A stretch of 64,000 nt of DNA from Inia geoffrensis (GCA_036417435.1 CM070900.1:119986315-120050314); one strand, 5' to 3'; numbered from the stretch's first letter, positions 35,107-46,945 are shown. The notes: generated by a model not told the origin, from the letters alone. Made by a program: numbers and translations.

Positions 35107-36825
35107 AATGGAGAAAGGTTTAATGGAGGACGGCTGAATAGTTGAATATATAAGTTTTTAGGGTGGTGAAACCATTTTGTATGATCTTGTAATACTGGAT
35201 ACAAGACCTTAAGCATAGAACTTTCCATCACAGAATATTAACCTTACTGCATGCAAAAATTATTTTAAATTAATAGTTGAGGTGATTCAAGGATGGAATA
35301 CAGAATGTGACAAAATAAATACATTACAAATGAATGAAACAGGCTCACTGAATGGGTCGGGGGGAGAGGAAGTTACATAACTTTGGAAGTAAATAGAGTA
35401 AGACTAAAGGCAATAGAAACTGTACCTAAGCACTATACCATAGTTGATAAAGTTATTCCCTGTTACAGACAGAATTGTGATACCCCTATGTATGTATACT
35501 GGAAGGAAATGAATGAAAATTGTGGGAGTCAGGTTTCTTTCTCTCAGTGTGGGAGGTTACACATAAGCAAGGGGGGAGTCATATGGCAATATGGTAGGTA
35601 ACAGATTACAGTTGATGACATTGGTATGAACTCATGTTTAGTTTAATGTTGATATGGAGAAATACATACGGAAATATAGAGAGAAATATGTTTTGAAGTG
35701 TTTATTGAAATATATTGATAGGAATATATGTGTGTACTAATGTGATCCCCTCTGCCAGCTGAAATATCACCCCGGTAGCAGTTAACACACATAGCACCCA
35801 GAACTTGATTTCTAATACCATTCTCCAATGAAAGGAATCAGAGCATCTTGGAGAAATGGTTGAGTCTAGGACTGGGGCAAGAAACATAAAAAATGAGCTT
35901 CGAGTATTTTATAATTCCAGAAAGAGAAGAAGAGATTTTTAAAAATTACATTGTTAGGAGTATGTCAGCAGGACACAGGAATAAACTGAAAAAGCTCCCA
36001 GTAGCCATAGCTGGAATAATTTAGGCAAAAACAAAATTAATAAAGTAGTATTGGATTATAGCCTAAAATATAAAATAAATATTCATGAGTACATACCAAT
36101 ATGTTAGTGATTGAATAAACAAATAGAGAAGAGAAAAATATTTTATGCAGAAGAATTCAAAATAATATATGTAGATATGTTGCTTTCAGGAAAATGGAGC
36201 ACAGCTCCCCATTCCTTAAGTGTGTAGTAGCTTTCTTCCCAAGAGCATCATATGGAAAAAGGAAAAAATGACTAACTTTACAATGGAGAAATAAAACAAA
36301 CACTACCTCAGCCAGGTGATCAAGGTAAAAGTAATAGTAATAAATTATGTTGATAATATGTATCCTTGATATGATATAATGAGAATGGCACTTTGTGGTC
36401 TTTATCCCCAAAACCCAGAAACCCAGTGTACTCATAAGACACCAGAAAAATCCTAATTGAAGGATATTCTACAAAATACCTGAGCAGCACCCCTCAAAAC
36501 TGTCAAGGTCACCAAAAACAGAAAAAATCTTAGAAACTGTCATAGGCAAGAGTAGCCTAAGCAGACATGAAACCAAAATGTAATGTGGTGTCTTGGGTGG
36601 AATCCTCTACAAAGAAAGGACATTAGAAAAAACTAAGGAAATCTGAATAAACTGTGAACTTTAGTTAATAATAGTGTATCAATTATGAATCATTAATGGT
36701 AACAAATGTACCATACTAATATGTTAATAGGAAGGTAAACTGGGTGCAAGGCACATAGGAATGCTCTGTACTATCTTCTCAATTTTTCTGTCAATCTAAA
36801 ATGGTTCTAATTTTTTTTTAATTGT
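35107..36825 (+). mobile_element. Ancient sense L1 (L1M class), piece 3 of 3: long 3'UTR
   Basis: It continues from piece 2 after L1-B: 'tttttagggtggtgaaacca', then a long 3'UTR of L1M style with 'gactaaaggcaatagaaact', 'tgtgggagtcaggtttcttt', 'gcatcttggagaaatggttg', 'agcagcacccctcaaaact' and the end 'gaactttagttaataatag', 'aacaaatgtaccatacta', 'tcaatttttctgtcaatcta'. The three pieces together make about 3.3 kb of one 5'-truncated old element. The open frames in it (for example minus 36157-36435) are chance. Confidence 0.8.
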
Positions 36826-37011
36826 TTTTAAAATGTAACTCATAATCTCAAAAGTCAAGATATTATTTATACTATGCAGTGTTAAGAGATCTATTCTGAG
36901 TTATATCGAAAAATCACAGGAAGGTCATATACTTAGACCTCTAGGATCCTTAAAAAGTATTCAGTATTTGTGATAATTATAATGATAGTGCAACTCTATT
37001 CTTAGACAAAC

Positions 37012-37155
37012 TTGTGGTATAGGTGTTAGTTTTCTCCTTTTGCAGATGAAGAAATTGGACTGAACTTTTGACAGTGAAGTGACCTGTTGAAAGTCACTGA
37101 AGTCCGTCTCACTTTGAAATCTGATCTATTTAACCACTATGGCATTAATTCTCTG
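37012..37155 (-). repeat. MIR SINE, antisense
   Basis: On the plus strand, 'tctccttttgcagatgaaga', 'aattggactgaacttttgac', 'agtgacctgttgaaagtcac' and 'atttaaccactatggcatta' follow the antisense MIR order. It is moderately decayed. Confidence 0.7.
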
Positions 37156-37479
37156 TCATAACTGTGTGTCAGAACCATTTTTGGAACATTTCTTAAGAAT
37201 GTAATGATTTCCTGGACATAAAACAATTGAGTGAAAAATTTTTGCAGGGTTTATACCTTGACTCAAGATAGTTAAAAACAAAACAAGCCACCCACTCCAA
37301 AAAAATAATAATAAATAAAGATTCTGATGTACATCAAGGGTTAAGAATTTGAGGCCTGCAAATTAAAGAGTTAGGTAGCTGGCGCATGTGTGGGTTGATA
37401 GAGTTTGAAATACAGGGGATATCATGTCTAAAAGTGACTGCATGTCATAAAGAAGGAGGAAGCATGGTGTTTCAGGAGG
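37156..37479. other. Unassigned sequence
   Basis: About 320 bp with no gene or named repeat. A short A-rich stretch lies near 37290-37320. Confidence 0.4.
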
Positions 37480-37683
37480 TCCATGGTAGTTTAGGGTGTT
37501 TTGAGCAGGGGCTGCATTTAGAACTATGATGAAAAATGAAGCTGTAGAAGTCAGGAAAGTTTAAATAGTAAGCTACAGGTGGGTAAGTTAGTATAGGCAC
37601 ACAGAAATAATGCTTTTGAAAGGTTCTAACAAAGGAATCATATAATCTAATACACACTTCATAAAGAGGCTTTGGTGAGAGCT
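37480..37683 (+). mobile_element. L2 LINE fragment, left part
   Basis: The string 'gttttgagcaggggctgcat' and the order of the following sequence match the L2 3' region ('...gttttgagcaggggagtgacatgatctg...'). An L1 fragment begins at about 37684, and L2-like sequence resumes at about 38905, so the L2 was probably split by the L1. Confidence 0.5.
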
Positions 37684-38900
37684 CAGAAGAAAACATAGGG
37701 AAAAGCTCCTTGACCATTACTCCTTGGCAGTAATTTTTTGGATATGACACCGAAAGGAAAGACAACTGAAGCAAACATCAACAAATGGGACTACGTAAAT
37801 CTAAAAAGCATCTGCACAGCAAAGGAAACCATCAACAAATTAAAAGGTAACTTATGAGATGACATAAAATATTTGCACACCATATATCTCATGAGGTAAA
37901 TATTCAAAATATGTAAGGAACTCATACAACTCAATAGCAAAAACAATCTGATTTTAAAATGGGCAAAATACCTGAAAAGACATTTTTCCAAAGAAGACAT
38001 ACAATTGGCCAACAAGTACATGAAAAGGTGCTCAGCATCACTGATCATCAGGGAAATGCAAATCAAAGTCACAATGAGATGTTACCTCACCCCTCGTAGA
38101 GTGGCTACTATCAAAAAGTCAAGAGATAACGAATGCTGGAGAGGATGTAAACTATTGGCAGGAATGTAAATTGGTGCAGTATGGAGTTTCCTCAAAAACT
38201 TAAAAATAGAATTACTATATGCTCTAGCAATCTCACTTCTGGGTATATATTTGAAATAAATCAGTATCTTGAACAGATATCTACAACCCCATGTTCATCA
38301 CAGCATTATTTGTAATAGCCAAATCGTGGAGACAACCTAAGTGGCCATCAATAGATGAATATATAAAGGAAATTTTGTGTGTGTGTATATATATGAATAT
38401 TCAGCCATATTAAAAAAACGAAATCCTGCCATTTGTGACAACGTGGATGGACCTTGAGGGCATTACGCTAAATGAAGTAAGTCAGACAGGGAAAGATAGT
38501 GTACGATGTTCCTTATACGTGGAATCTAAAAAAATCCAAACTCATTGAAACAGAGAGTAGACTGGTGGTTGCAAGTGTGAGTAAAGGAGTGAGGGAAATG
38601 GATAAAGGTGGTTACAGTGTACAAACTTCCAGTTACAAGATGAATAAGCTCTGGGGATGTAATGAACAGCATGGTAACTATAGTTAACAACACTTCTCAA
38701 TATTTGAAAGTTGCTAAGAGAATAGATCTTAAAAGTTCTAACACACACACACACATAACTATGTGAGGTGATAGACTGAGCGATGTAACTAATCTTATTG
38801 TGGTAACAATTTTGCAATGTATACTGATATCAAATCACGTTGTACATCTTAAACAGACTCAGTATTATATGTCAATTATATCTTAATCAAGTTGGGCAAA
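37684..38900 (+). mobile_element. 5'-truncated L1 (older L1MA/MB style), sense
   Basis: It starts inside ORF2 at 'agaagaaaacataggg' and goes through 'ggatatgacaccgaaagg', 'ttccaaagaagacatacaat', 'gatgttacctcacccctcg', 'ttctgggtatatatttg' and 'gtggatggaccttgagggca'. The 3'UTR follows ('tggtggttgcaagtgtgag', 'atgtcaattatatcttaatc') and a short A-run at 38897-38902. A TG/TA microsatellite is at 38377-38394 and an AC run at 38741-38756. No open frame is left. Confidence 0.82.
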
Positions 38901-38904
38901 AAAG

Positions 38905-39135
38905 GAACCTTTAGTGATTGTTAGGGATTGAGAGATTGGTTAACAGGTGTTCATAGTAATCTAGTTAAGAGTTGATGAAGCATGAACAGTAAGAATAAAC
39001 AGGAAGGTATGAGTTTGAGAGATATGGAGAAAAGGATTCAATACTATTTGAATCCTAAATGAATATGAGAGATTTTTAAAAGGAAATTCATTCTAGGATG
39101 ATTCCCAAGGTTTCCACTGAGAAGTCAAATCAAAG
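38905..39135 (+). mobile_element. L2 LINE fragment, right part (probable)
   Basis: 'ttcatagtaatctagttaag' and 'gattcccaaggtttccactg' resemble the L2 segment downstream of the one at 37480-37683. Decay is heavy, so the link rests on order and context. Confidence 0.4.
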
Positions 39136-39171
39136 CTTTAACTGATATGTCCAAATATGAGGGTAAAATTA

Positions 39172-39398
39172 TGAATTTAGTATTTTTTTTTTTTTTGAGG
39201 TACGCAGGCCTCTCACTGTTGTGGCCTCTCCCGTTGCAGAGCACAGGCTCTGGACGTGCAGGCTCAGCGGCCATGGCTCACGGGCCCAGCTGCTCCGCAG
39301 CACGTGGGATCCGCCCAGACCAGGGCACGAACCCGTGTCCCTTGCATCGGCAGGTGGACTCTCAACCGCTGCGCCACCAGGGAAGTCCTGAATTTAGT
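39172..39398 (-). mobile_element. CHR-type SINE (copy 4)
   Basis: The T-run at 39181-39196 is the complement of the A-tail, and the tRNA-like head on the minus strand ends at about 39388. Target-site duplication tgaatttag(t) is at 39172-39181 and 39389-39398. The sequence is close to the consensus of the other copies. Overlapping frames are SINE-derived. Confidence 0.95.
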
Positions 39399-39817
39399 TT
39401 TTCATATGCTGTTTTTTGAAATTCCTGAGTATTTCCCAAGAGTAGATAACCAACTGGTAAGTGGACACTTAATGTTTTTCAGGAAGTTCCCTGGCTGGTA
39501 ATGTAGATGTGAGTGTTAAACTCACCAGGGTTCAGTTTCAGATAATATAATCCAATTTTGCTGATTTTTGTAAAGAGATTTATTACACATTATTTTAGAT
39601 TGCATACCTAACTGGAAAATTGTCTAAAGGAACAGAGTCTGGCCTGAACTTCTGGGGGAAAGTGACTTAGCCATAATCAAAAATCTATGGAATCAAGAAA
39701 CCACTTTTACTGACTACCAAGTGGTCAGTAAGATACTGACTACAAAACCATTCTAGTATGACCACCATTCAAGGCAGCAAAACACATGCTTATTACCCAG
39801 CCTGCCTCCTAACTTAC
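39399..39817. other. Unassigned sequence
   Basis: About 420 bp without a recognisable gene or repeat. Confidence 0.4.
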
Positions 39818-39948
39818 TGTGAGAGGCAGAATGATAACCTGGGAATCTGGGCCTGTTACCTAACATCGTAAAAAGGGCTTTGCAGATTGTAAGTAGGGTA
39901 TGGACCTTGAGATGGGTAGATTGTCCTGATTATCCAGGTAGGCCCAAT
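39818..39948 (+). mobile_element. MLT1-type LTR, piece 1 of 3
   Basis: 'aatctgggcctgttacctaa', 'aaaaagggctttgcagattg' and 'gattatccaggtaggcccaa' match the middle of an MLT1-type LTR. The consensus continues with 'taatcacaagggt', and that text is found at 40898 ('taatcacatggg'), so the gap is an insertion. Confidence 0.75.
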
Positions 39949-40895
39949 TGTTGGAGGAGGTCATCAAGAGGCGGTGACCGTTGGTTGACCTGAGAGCTGG
40001 ACTCTGGCAATCAGCGGTTCCTCACCCCACTCCTGTTCTTGGAATGTACATTTTGCTCATCATTTCCACCCTAGGAGCTGTTTAAAGAACATAGACTTGA
40101 GAGGGTAAGGTGTTGTTGAGACCACCTGTTACCAAATCAGTTTCATTGCCTGACATGCAGCGAGTTAAAAAAGGCTGAGACACTGAGGTTTGCAGCAAAT
40201 GGAGGGTTTATTCACAAGGCAGCCAAGTGGGGGGATGGGAGAACAATTCTCAAATCTCCCTCCGTGAAGGCAGAGGCCTCGGGGTGTTTCTGGGATAAAG
40301 AAGCAGAGTGGTCTGAGGTGTGGGGGGAATGAGGAAAAGTGATTGGAAAAAGGTGTGGTAATCACTAATCCTCATTCTGCCCAGGTGTAACTAGGCTGCC
40401 TAAGGTTGGAGTTTTCAGCCCCCTGGCATCAAAGGGTCACTGAGTGGTCCTCTCCATGCTCAACTAGCTCAGCTAGAACTAGACAGAGCTGACTTCAAGT
40501 CCCTGGAAAACAACTCTGGCAAACATATTATTGTTTAGGCTACATGCCGCTTGTAGGACGTGCAGGTCTTAACAGTGACCTTTATTAATGAAGGTAGGTT
40601 ATAGGTGAAATGGATTTAATTACTGATAACCCACAGCTTCACTTCTAGACTGAATACATGACTGTACCCCCTTAAGACCTCTAAATAAACTTTCAAGATT
40701 CTAGCAGGCGAATTTGGACATCTCTTCTTCTTGCAGCCATCTAAGACAAACCTCCTATGTAAGTTCCCTTGCTTATTAAAACTGCCGCCTCTCAATATGC
40801 AGTGACCTGCCTCTTTCTTCGGTCTCTCATCCTCCATGTACAGGGACCAGTTTCAGATTTTATGAGGGAACTCCCCAGATTGTAAACCGATACCA
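39949..40895 (+). mobile_element. Younger LTR-like insertion (copy 1), inside the MLT1-type LTR
   Basis: About 950 bp inserted between two halves of an MLT1-type LTR. It starts TGTTGG and may end CA at 40895. Near its end it has 'ctaaataaactttcaag', 'cccttgcttattaaaactgc' and 'tcggtctctcatcctccatg', the look of an LTR polyadenylation region. The stretch from about 40127 to 40450 is clearly related to 45200-45560: both have 'aaggcagccaagtg' and 'gggataaagaagcag'. It probably comes from an endogenous retrovirus, kept only as an LTR with no viral gene. Clear 5-bp duplications were not found, so end points are approximate. Confidence 0.55.
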
Positions 40896-41150
40896 CTCTA
40901 ATCACATGGGTTGTTTAAAGTAGAGAGAACCCTTTCCAGCTGCAGTGAATGAGAGATTCAGCATGAGAAGGACTCAATACACCTGTTTCTGGCTTTAAGA
41001 TGGAGGAAGGCAGCCAGAAACGAGAGAAGGGGAAGGTCTCACGAAGCTGTTTCTAGAGGAAAGATTCTCCGGCAGAAATACAACCCTGATGACACCTTGA
41101 TTTTTTTCCACCGAGATCCATGTTGGACTTCCAACCTACAGCACTCTAAG
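40896..41150 (+). mobile_element. MLT1-type LTR, piece 2 of 3
   Basis: It resumes with 'ctaatcacatggg' and continues 'tctggctttaagatggagga', 'gaaatacaaccctgatgaca', 'ccttgatttttttccaccga' and 'gttggacttccaacctacag', in the MLT1 order. An antisense L1 then interrupts it. Confidence 0.75.
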
Positions 41151-42104
41151 GTAAGAAAGAAAAAATTGTGGGGCTTTGTGTGTATTTCAAATATGCTTTT
41201 AAATTTTTGTAAAGTTTTTAACTGTGGAAAAACATACAAACTGTGAAGTTCACTGTTTTAATTGTATTTAATTGTACAGTTCATCAGTGTTAAGTATATT
41301 CGCAGTATAATGTGTGACCAATCTCCAGAAATCTTTTTGTCTTACAAACTGAAATTCTATACCTGTTAAACAACAATTCCCCATTCCCTCACTCCCTCTC
41401 ACCCCTGGTAAGTACAATTTTACTTTTCATCTCTATGAACTTGACTGCTTTGGTTACCTCCTGTAAGTGGAATAGTATAGTATTTGTCTTTTTGTGACTG
41501 GCTTATTTCACTTGGTATACTGTCTTTAAGGGTTATGCCTGTTGTAGCATATGTCCAAATTTCCTTCCTTTCTTAGGCTGGATAATATTCCATTGTATGT
41601 ATATACTATATTTTGTTTATGTATTCATCCTTTGATGGAAGCTTGGGTTGCTTTTACCTTTTGGCTGTTTTGAATAATGCTGCTGTGGAATGAAAGTAAA
41701 AATCAGTGTTGTTTTAACTAAGTTTGTTGGAATCAATTTGCTAATATTTGCTTAAGGATGTTTGCATCTCTATTTATCAGGGATGTTGGCCTGTGAGTTT
41801 CTTGTGGTGCCCTTGTCTGGTTTTGGTATCACGGTGATACTGTCCTCATGAAATGAGTTGAGAACCCTCACTTCTATTTTTGGGGGTGGAGGGAGGAAGA
41901 ATTTGAGAAGGGTTGGTATTAATTCTTTGAATGTGTGATGGAATTCACCAGTGAAGCTGTCTGGTCCTGGACTTTTGTTTGTTGGGAGACTTTTGATTAT
42001 TGACTTAGTCCCGTTACTCATAATTGATATGTTCATATTTTCTATTTTTCATGATTCAGTCATAGTGGGTTGTATATTTCTAGGAATTTATTTACTTCTT
42101 CGAG
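41151..42104 (-). mobile_element. Antisense L1 fragments inside the MLT1-type LTR
   Basis: The left part (about 41200-41690) is the complement of an L1 3' region: 'agtatattcgcagtataatg' and 'aatattccattgtatgtata'. The right part (41720-42104) is the complement of ORF2 reverse transcriptase, with a minus-strand frame at 41770-42036 that includes '[19 protein letters not shown]'. The middle of ORF2 is missing, so there was either an internal deletion or two insertions. The frame is open for 88 codons only and has lost the YADD/FADD region. Confidence 0.8.
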
Positions 42105-42160
42105 GTTTAAGCCACTAAGTTTATAGTAATTTATTACAGGAGCAAGAGAAAACCAACACA
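42105..42160 (+). mobile_element. MLT1-type LTR, piece 3 of 3 (3' end)
   Basis: 'ggtttaagccactaagttta' and 'tagtaatttattacaggagc' form the usual end of an MLT1-type LTR and close the element opened at 39818. Confidence 0.7.
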
Positions 42161-45100
42161 CTTGTTTTCAGTCTTTTTGAGATCCTAAGTGTACTTATCT
42201 GTTCAATAAATCTTAAGTCATATTCAAATATCTAGCTGCAAAGGAATCTGAAAAATGTAACATTTAACTTTTTCATTTCTATAGTCAATAAAGCTTCCTA
42301 AAATAGAGTTTGAATGAGTGTTAAAGTGCCACTCAACAATAGGATCACAGGAGTTATTGCTATAAATGTGGTAATTGATGCCATGGGTGTGGGTTAATAA
42401 TAAATAGGAGTTTTATTTGTTACTTTTCATGGATTGAAGAGAGAAAGCAATATTGCAAGGTGAGCAGAGGGAAAGGACCTAATTCATATGACTAATGAGA
42501 ATTGTCAGAATTTATTTGTGTGTGTGGAGAGAGAGTATGAATGAAACACTATATGAATTATGGTGTGGAATCAATAGAATGATTTTGAGGAAGAGTCAAA
42601 TGGCCAAAAGTATCAACTGGCATAGAGGAGCCAAGAAGGATAAGATTTAGAAAGGTAAAGGTGCTGATGTTGGTGAGAGCAGTTTCCAGAATTTGTATGT
42701 ATAGAAAATAAACTGCAATGAAGTAAGACATGAGTGAGGGATAGGGATTTTTCTTTTTTCTTTTCATAAGTAACATAGATTGATAATTGGATAAGTCTTC
42801 CTAGTCAACATTTCTCTTTATCTTAGAGAATTTGTACGTAAAACAAGTTACATACTCTGCACATACCTGAAGGGAAACCTTAAGCAATCATAAGTAAAAG
42901 CAACAAAACCCAAGCAATAGCGAGAGGAAAAATGTTAGTCTTTTTCAAAAAGGTGGTGTCTGGTAGAAGAAGATAAGAAACAACTTTACACAGTAGTGGA
43001 GGAATCTTCCAGCTAATAATCAGCTTGAAAGATTTTGTTTGGCTCTTTCCCTCTAAGTTAAGGAAAGTCTCAAAAACCACTCTGACCCCAGCTGTAGAAG
43101 GCATCTTCATAGGATTCTCTTCTGAGCAGTTTGCTGCAGGCGTTTTGCAAAACACAGAGGGAACTTGAATTCATCATTGCAGTACTGGGACAGAGACTAA
43201 AAAAAAGAAATATACGAAGGGAAATAAATATAAGTGATGTCCCTGTGTAGTCAAACAAAGTATATGTATTTTAAGAAGGTTCTTTAAACAAAATCAGAAA
43301 AGAAGGGAATGAGAGTTTTATTGGTAATTGGCATTTCAGTTTCAGTGTACTCTATGGGGGCTGCTTGCCTCATAACAATAACATGACAAATACTCCCACA
43401 TCCCAAATTGAGGTGCAGGACCATCAATTCAGGATATGCAAAGGGGGTGTCTAGATTCTTTTCGTGCTTCTTGGCTCCAAACACTTGGGATTATGAAAGA
43501 GTTGTACTGGAGACAGAAAAGAATTTCAACCTCCCTTACCGTCATGGAAGAGGTGGGGGTGACAGTTTCCTCTTACCTCTGGGATGATGAGAATAGGCCC
43601 CTAGTGATAGTGTTCCAGGAAAAAAAAAAAAAAAACAGAAAAAAACATCAGTTTTAAACATATCCCAATTGAACAGTGCAGCTACTCAAACTAGTACGAG
43701 TGCACTGGGGATCTTCCCTTCCCCTTATAAAGCTGGATCTCAGGAAAAGCTGTGTTTGTTCTCTTCCTCACTTTCCCATTTCCAGACTATACCAGACCTG
43801 ATGGGAGAAATTATCTCGGAATAATTTCAGAATTTTATTATACTGGAATGAAAGTAATAACTACAGAACTGAAACTTTTCTTTTTTTTTTTTTTTTTTTT
43901 ACTAAAATTACCTGAGGGTTTCTTGTGATCTAAGAGGGAGCAAATAAGCTTTGAGTCTAGATAGAGGTTTTATTCTGAAGCAGGAAAAATCTATCCCCAC
44001 CGAGCGGATTTCAACAACAGGTGTGGGGAAAATATATTTGCTTCATAATGACACTACGAGTCCTGATCTTTGAAAACAACCTGTATATTCACTAAGCTTT
44101 TCCCCTTGCCCAAAAATGTGTGTATCCAGAGAAAAAGCTTTTCATCCTTCATATTGCCTCAGACTTTTCCCTTAACTAACCTGTCCTGATCTTCTTCAGC
44201 TGCCTACTTTCTTGATTTCAAACATTGACTTCTCATGTACACACCTTCCAGTTGTTCTGACCTTTTTCTAGTTGAGTTAGGTGCCTGATTAGCACAGCTT
44301 TTCAGTCACAACTGTATGTAATTGCAGAAGAGAGATGTTCTCACTGAGTCATTGTCTGAGCTAACTAGCCCCATACTCTGTGAATATATTATCCTTCACT
44401 GACTGTTACCAACATACAACTGATCCCAAACATCAGTTTAGGGAAACTAATCTGGTTGGCAAGAAAAGCTCACATTAGGCCAATAAATGATTTATACTTT
44501 CTCACTTGACATGGTTGTTTGCCTCTTTACTGTAGAACTAAAGAGAAGTGCCGCCCTTGACCCATGCTTAATTTTTTGTTTTATTGGATTTTATTTTTTC
44601 TGACCTAGAAGAAAATAAAGACTTTTCTGATCGTGACATTGTAAGTCGTATGAAGATGATATTTTCTCCAATAGAAGAAATGTGTTCTTTAAGTGTTTTG
44701 TAACATGCAGCATTAAACTGTCAAGATTCCCTCACCTAATAGTATATCTGTTCAGTTCACCATTTACATCTGTATTTGGAGTGCACGTTCAATAGTATCG
44801 CCAGCCAGTGTGCACACACACAAAAATGATGGTGTGATTTTTGGAAACTGATGTGTCTATTAAATTTGCTGTGGAATTTTTTATTCTATGCAACAAGCCA
44901 TAATTACTTTCCTGGTCTTACATTTGAAATACTGACTAGTATTTAGGCAGCTTCAATGCACATTAATACATTTTTAAAGGGTTAGAGAAGGCACTATCTA
45001 CTGTAAAATGTAGATGTGAAAAGTTGATTTCAGCTTGTACTGGGCAATTATCACACATTCTCAAATCTGTGCCATGGAACTGGAACACTTACCCTTTTGT

Positions 45101-45199
45101 ACATTGACAGGGCTCTTTAGTTCCTGAATCTCATGGCAAGCTACCTGAAGAGAAACCGTCTGATTACTATTGAAAAACAAAGGTTTGGAGTGAGTTAAA
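42161..45199. other. Unassigned sequence
   Basis: About 3 kb with no confident gene or repeat. Minus-strand frames at 42880-43155 (91 codons, hydrophobic C-terminus) and 43070-43258 overlap each other and show no known domain. A-run at 43621-43635, T-run at 43880-43901. A possible small exon-like signal at 44609-44640 is described in the findings. Confidence 0.45.
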
Positions 45200-45890
45200 C
45201 TGTTAGCAAACCAGGTTCAGCAAAGCCAAATGCTAAGATGCCAAAGTGTGCAGCAGCTTATTCAGAAGGCAGCCAAGTGAGGAAACGGGCAGACAAATCT
45301 CAGATTCACCTCCCAGAAGTCAACGGGCTTGAGATATTTATGGGATAAAGAAGCAGGCTGGTCTTACACATGTGGAAAGGCGGTTGGAGGTAAGGAAAAG
45401 ATGAGCTAAGCTAAGGGGTGCTTTGTTCAGGCATATCTGAGTTACATGCTTTTTCATGGGATGCATGTTCAAAAATGGAGGCACTTAGCATAATCTGAGT
45501 GTGGGGTTTTTGGCCTCTGACATCAAAAGGTCATTCAGAGAACACCTGCACAGGCAGAGTTTTAGGGTTGGTGGTCCCAACCAGTCTTAGCTGACTTGAA
45601 CTGAACAGGAGCCAACTCAAAGTTTCTGGAAAACATCTTAAGCCCACCCTCCCCATTACCTTAGTGACCCATACATAAGAAGCATTACCTATAGGTGTGG
45701 TCAAGGAGATAAAAAATAATTAAGGCAAGTTTGGTCAGTGAAGCCAGTTTACGAGCTGATGGATTTTTAACAGCTGTTCCCTTACCTGCTGTTCTATAAG
45801 ACAAGCTCAAGCATTTCTGTTAGTCATGAGTTTCTGTTAACCCTATGGGGCACGGTTTCAGGATGGGTTTTTTTAACCATATTTGGCATG
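45200..45890 (+). mobile_element. Younger LTR-like element (copy 2)
   Basis: It begins 'tgttagcaaaccaggttcag' and shares with copy 1 (from 40127) the order 'aaggcagccaagtg', a stretch ending 'gggataaagaagcaggctgg' and 'tctgacatcaaaaggtcatt'. The orientation is the same. The two copies are well diverged and differ in length after about 45600. No gag, pol or env sequence lies between them, and copy 1 sits inside another LTR, so they are not the two ends of one provirus. Family not assigned. Confidence 0.5.
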
Positions 45891-46779
45891 GTTTCAAAGC
45901 CACATATTATCTCTTCTTGAGAAAGTTTCCCCTCTTGGATTGTTATCTACTTTGCTCTCTTCGTTTTCCATCAGAGGAAGGAGAGACAGCATTAAAAAGG
46001 AAAAAGTGAGGGGGCCAACTGGGCAGAGTAGGGAAGACATTTTTATTAATACTTGCCTTCCCGCTTAAAGCCCAGTGCTGTTAGCAAAAGTGAACTACTA
46101 CACTACTGTTTACTATCTATGCCACTTTGTTTTCTTACATGTACGTTTCACATACAGACATGTCACAAAGCAAATGTCCTTTTCTCCTTTCTAACATCGA
46201 TGCCATGACCTCCATTATTACACCCCCTTCCAGAGTAAGTCCTCACCTTCTGAGTCATCCCTAGAGTGAGATCAGCCTCAATCTGGTGAAACTTTACTAC
46301 CACTTCCATTGCAATAGACAGTGGAGTTTATGTTTTAAAGACCGTGCATAAGGTAAAAATGATGCTTGGTGATAGATTCTTGACAATCTCAAATCATCTC
46401 TGTTTGGTAATTAATATACTGTCTTTCAGTAAACTTAACTCTAACACAGCAAGCTTTTCCTAAAGTTAGAATGCATTGTTTATTCTTAGTTGTATATTTG
46501 ATATAATAGAGGCTCATGCTTTGGAAAACAATACTGTGTCTAAACACTTGAAGCACTTGCACCATTGCAAAATGCTCACCCTGGGAGAGAAAAGGGGACT
46601 GAGACAGAACAAAAAGACTGCAGACTCAGGTCCACTTCTCACTTCCCTGCAAAAGTCCCTTGAGTTTCATGGCAGAAAAAATTATCAGCCTTTATTTATC
46701 TAAATTGTTTTCTTCCCTCTGCCTCTTTATGTCCAACTTTCTTTTCTTCCTCTCCTGCCTTTTTCTCTGTAAGTCTAAA
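45891..46779. other. Unassigned sequence
   Basis: No gene or named repeat recognised. Frames of 60 to 75 codons here lack motifs. Confidence 0.45.
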
Positions 46780-46945
46780 ATTCCCTCTGCTGAAATTTAC
46801 GTACAACACTTACCTCTCATACTAAACTTTGGTCTGCTCAAAGTCAGGGCCTACATCTGAGCTATCTGTTTATTCTCCCAAATGCTTAGCAAAATGCTTA
46901 GCAAAGAATAGGTGCTCAAGCAATAGCTGTAGGATAAATGTTAAC
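46780..46945 (+). repeat. L2 LINE 3' end (probable)
   Basis: 'ggtctgctcaaagtcagggc', 'atctgtttattctcccaaat', 'gcttagcaaagaataggtgc' and 'tcaagcaatagctgtaggat' follow the standard L2 3' end ('...gggcagggac...agcacagtgcctggcacatagtaggtgctcaataaatg...'). Confidence 0.65.

Noticed and set aside
42880..43258. Two overlapping minus-strand ORFs (91 and 62 codons) in unique sequence
   Set aside because: They overlap in different frames, lack recognisable domains and have no clear splice signals.
40127..45890. A complete provirus bounded by the two related LTR-like elements
   Set aside because: Copy 1 is a separate insertion within an MLT1-type LTR that resumes right after it, no gag, pol or env sequence lies between, and the copies are strongly diverged.
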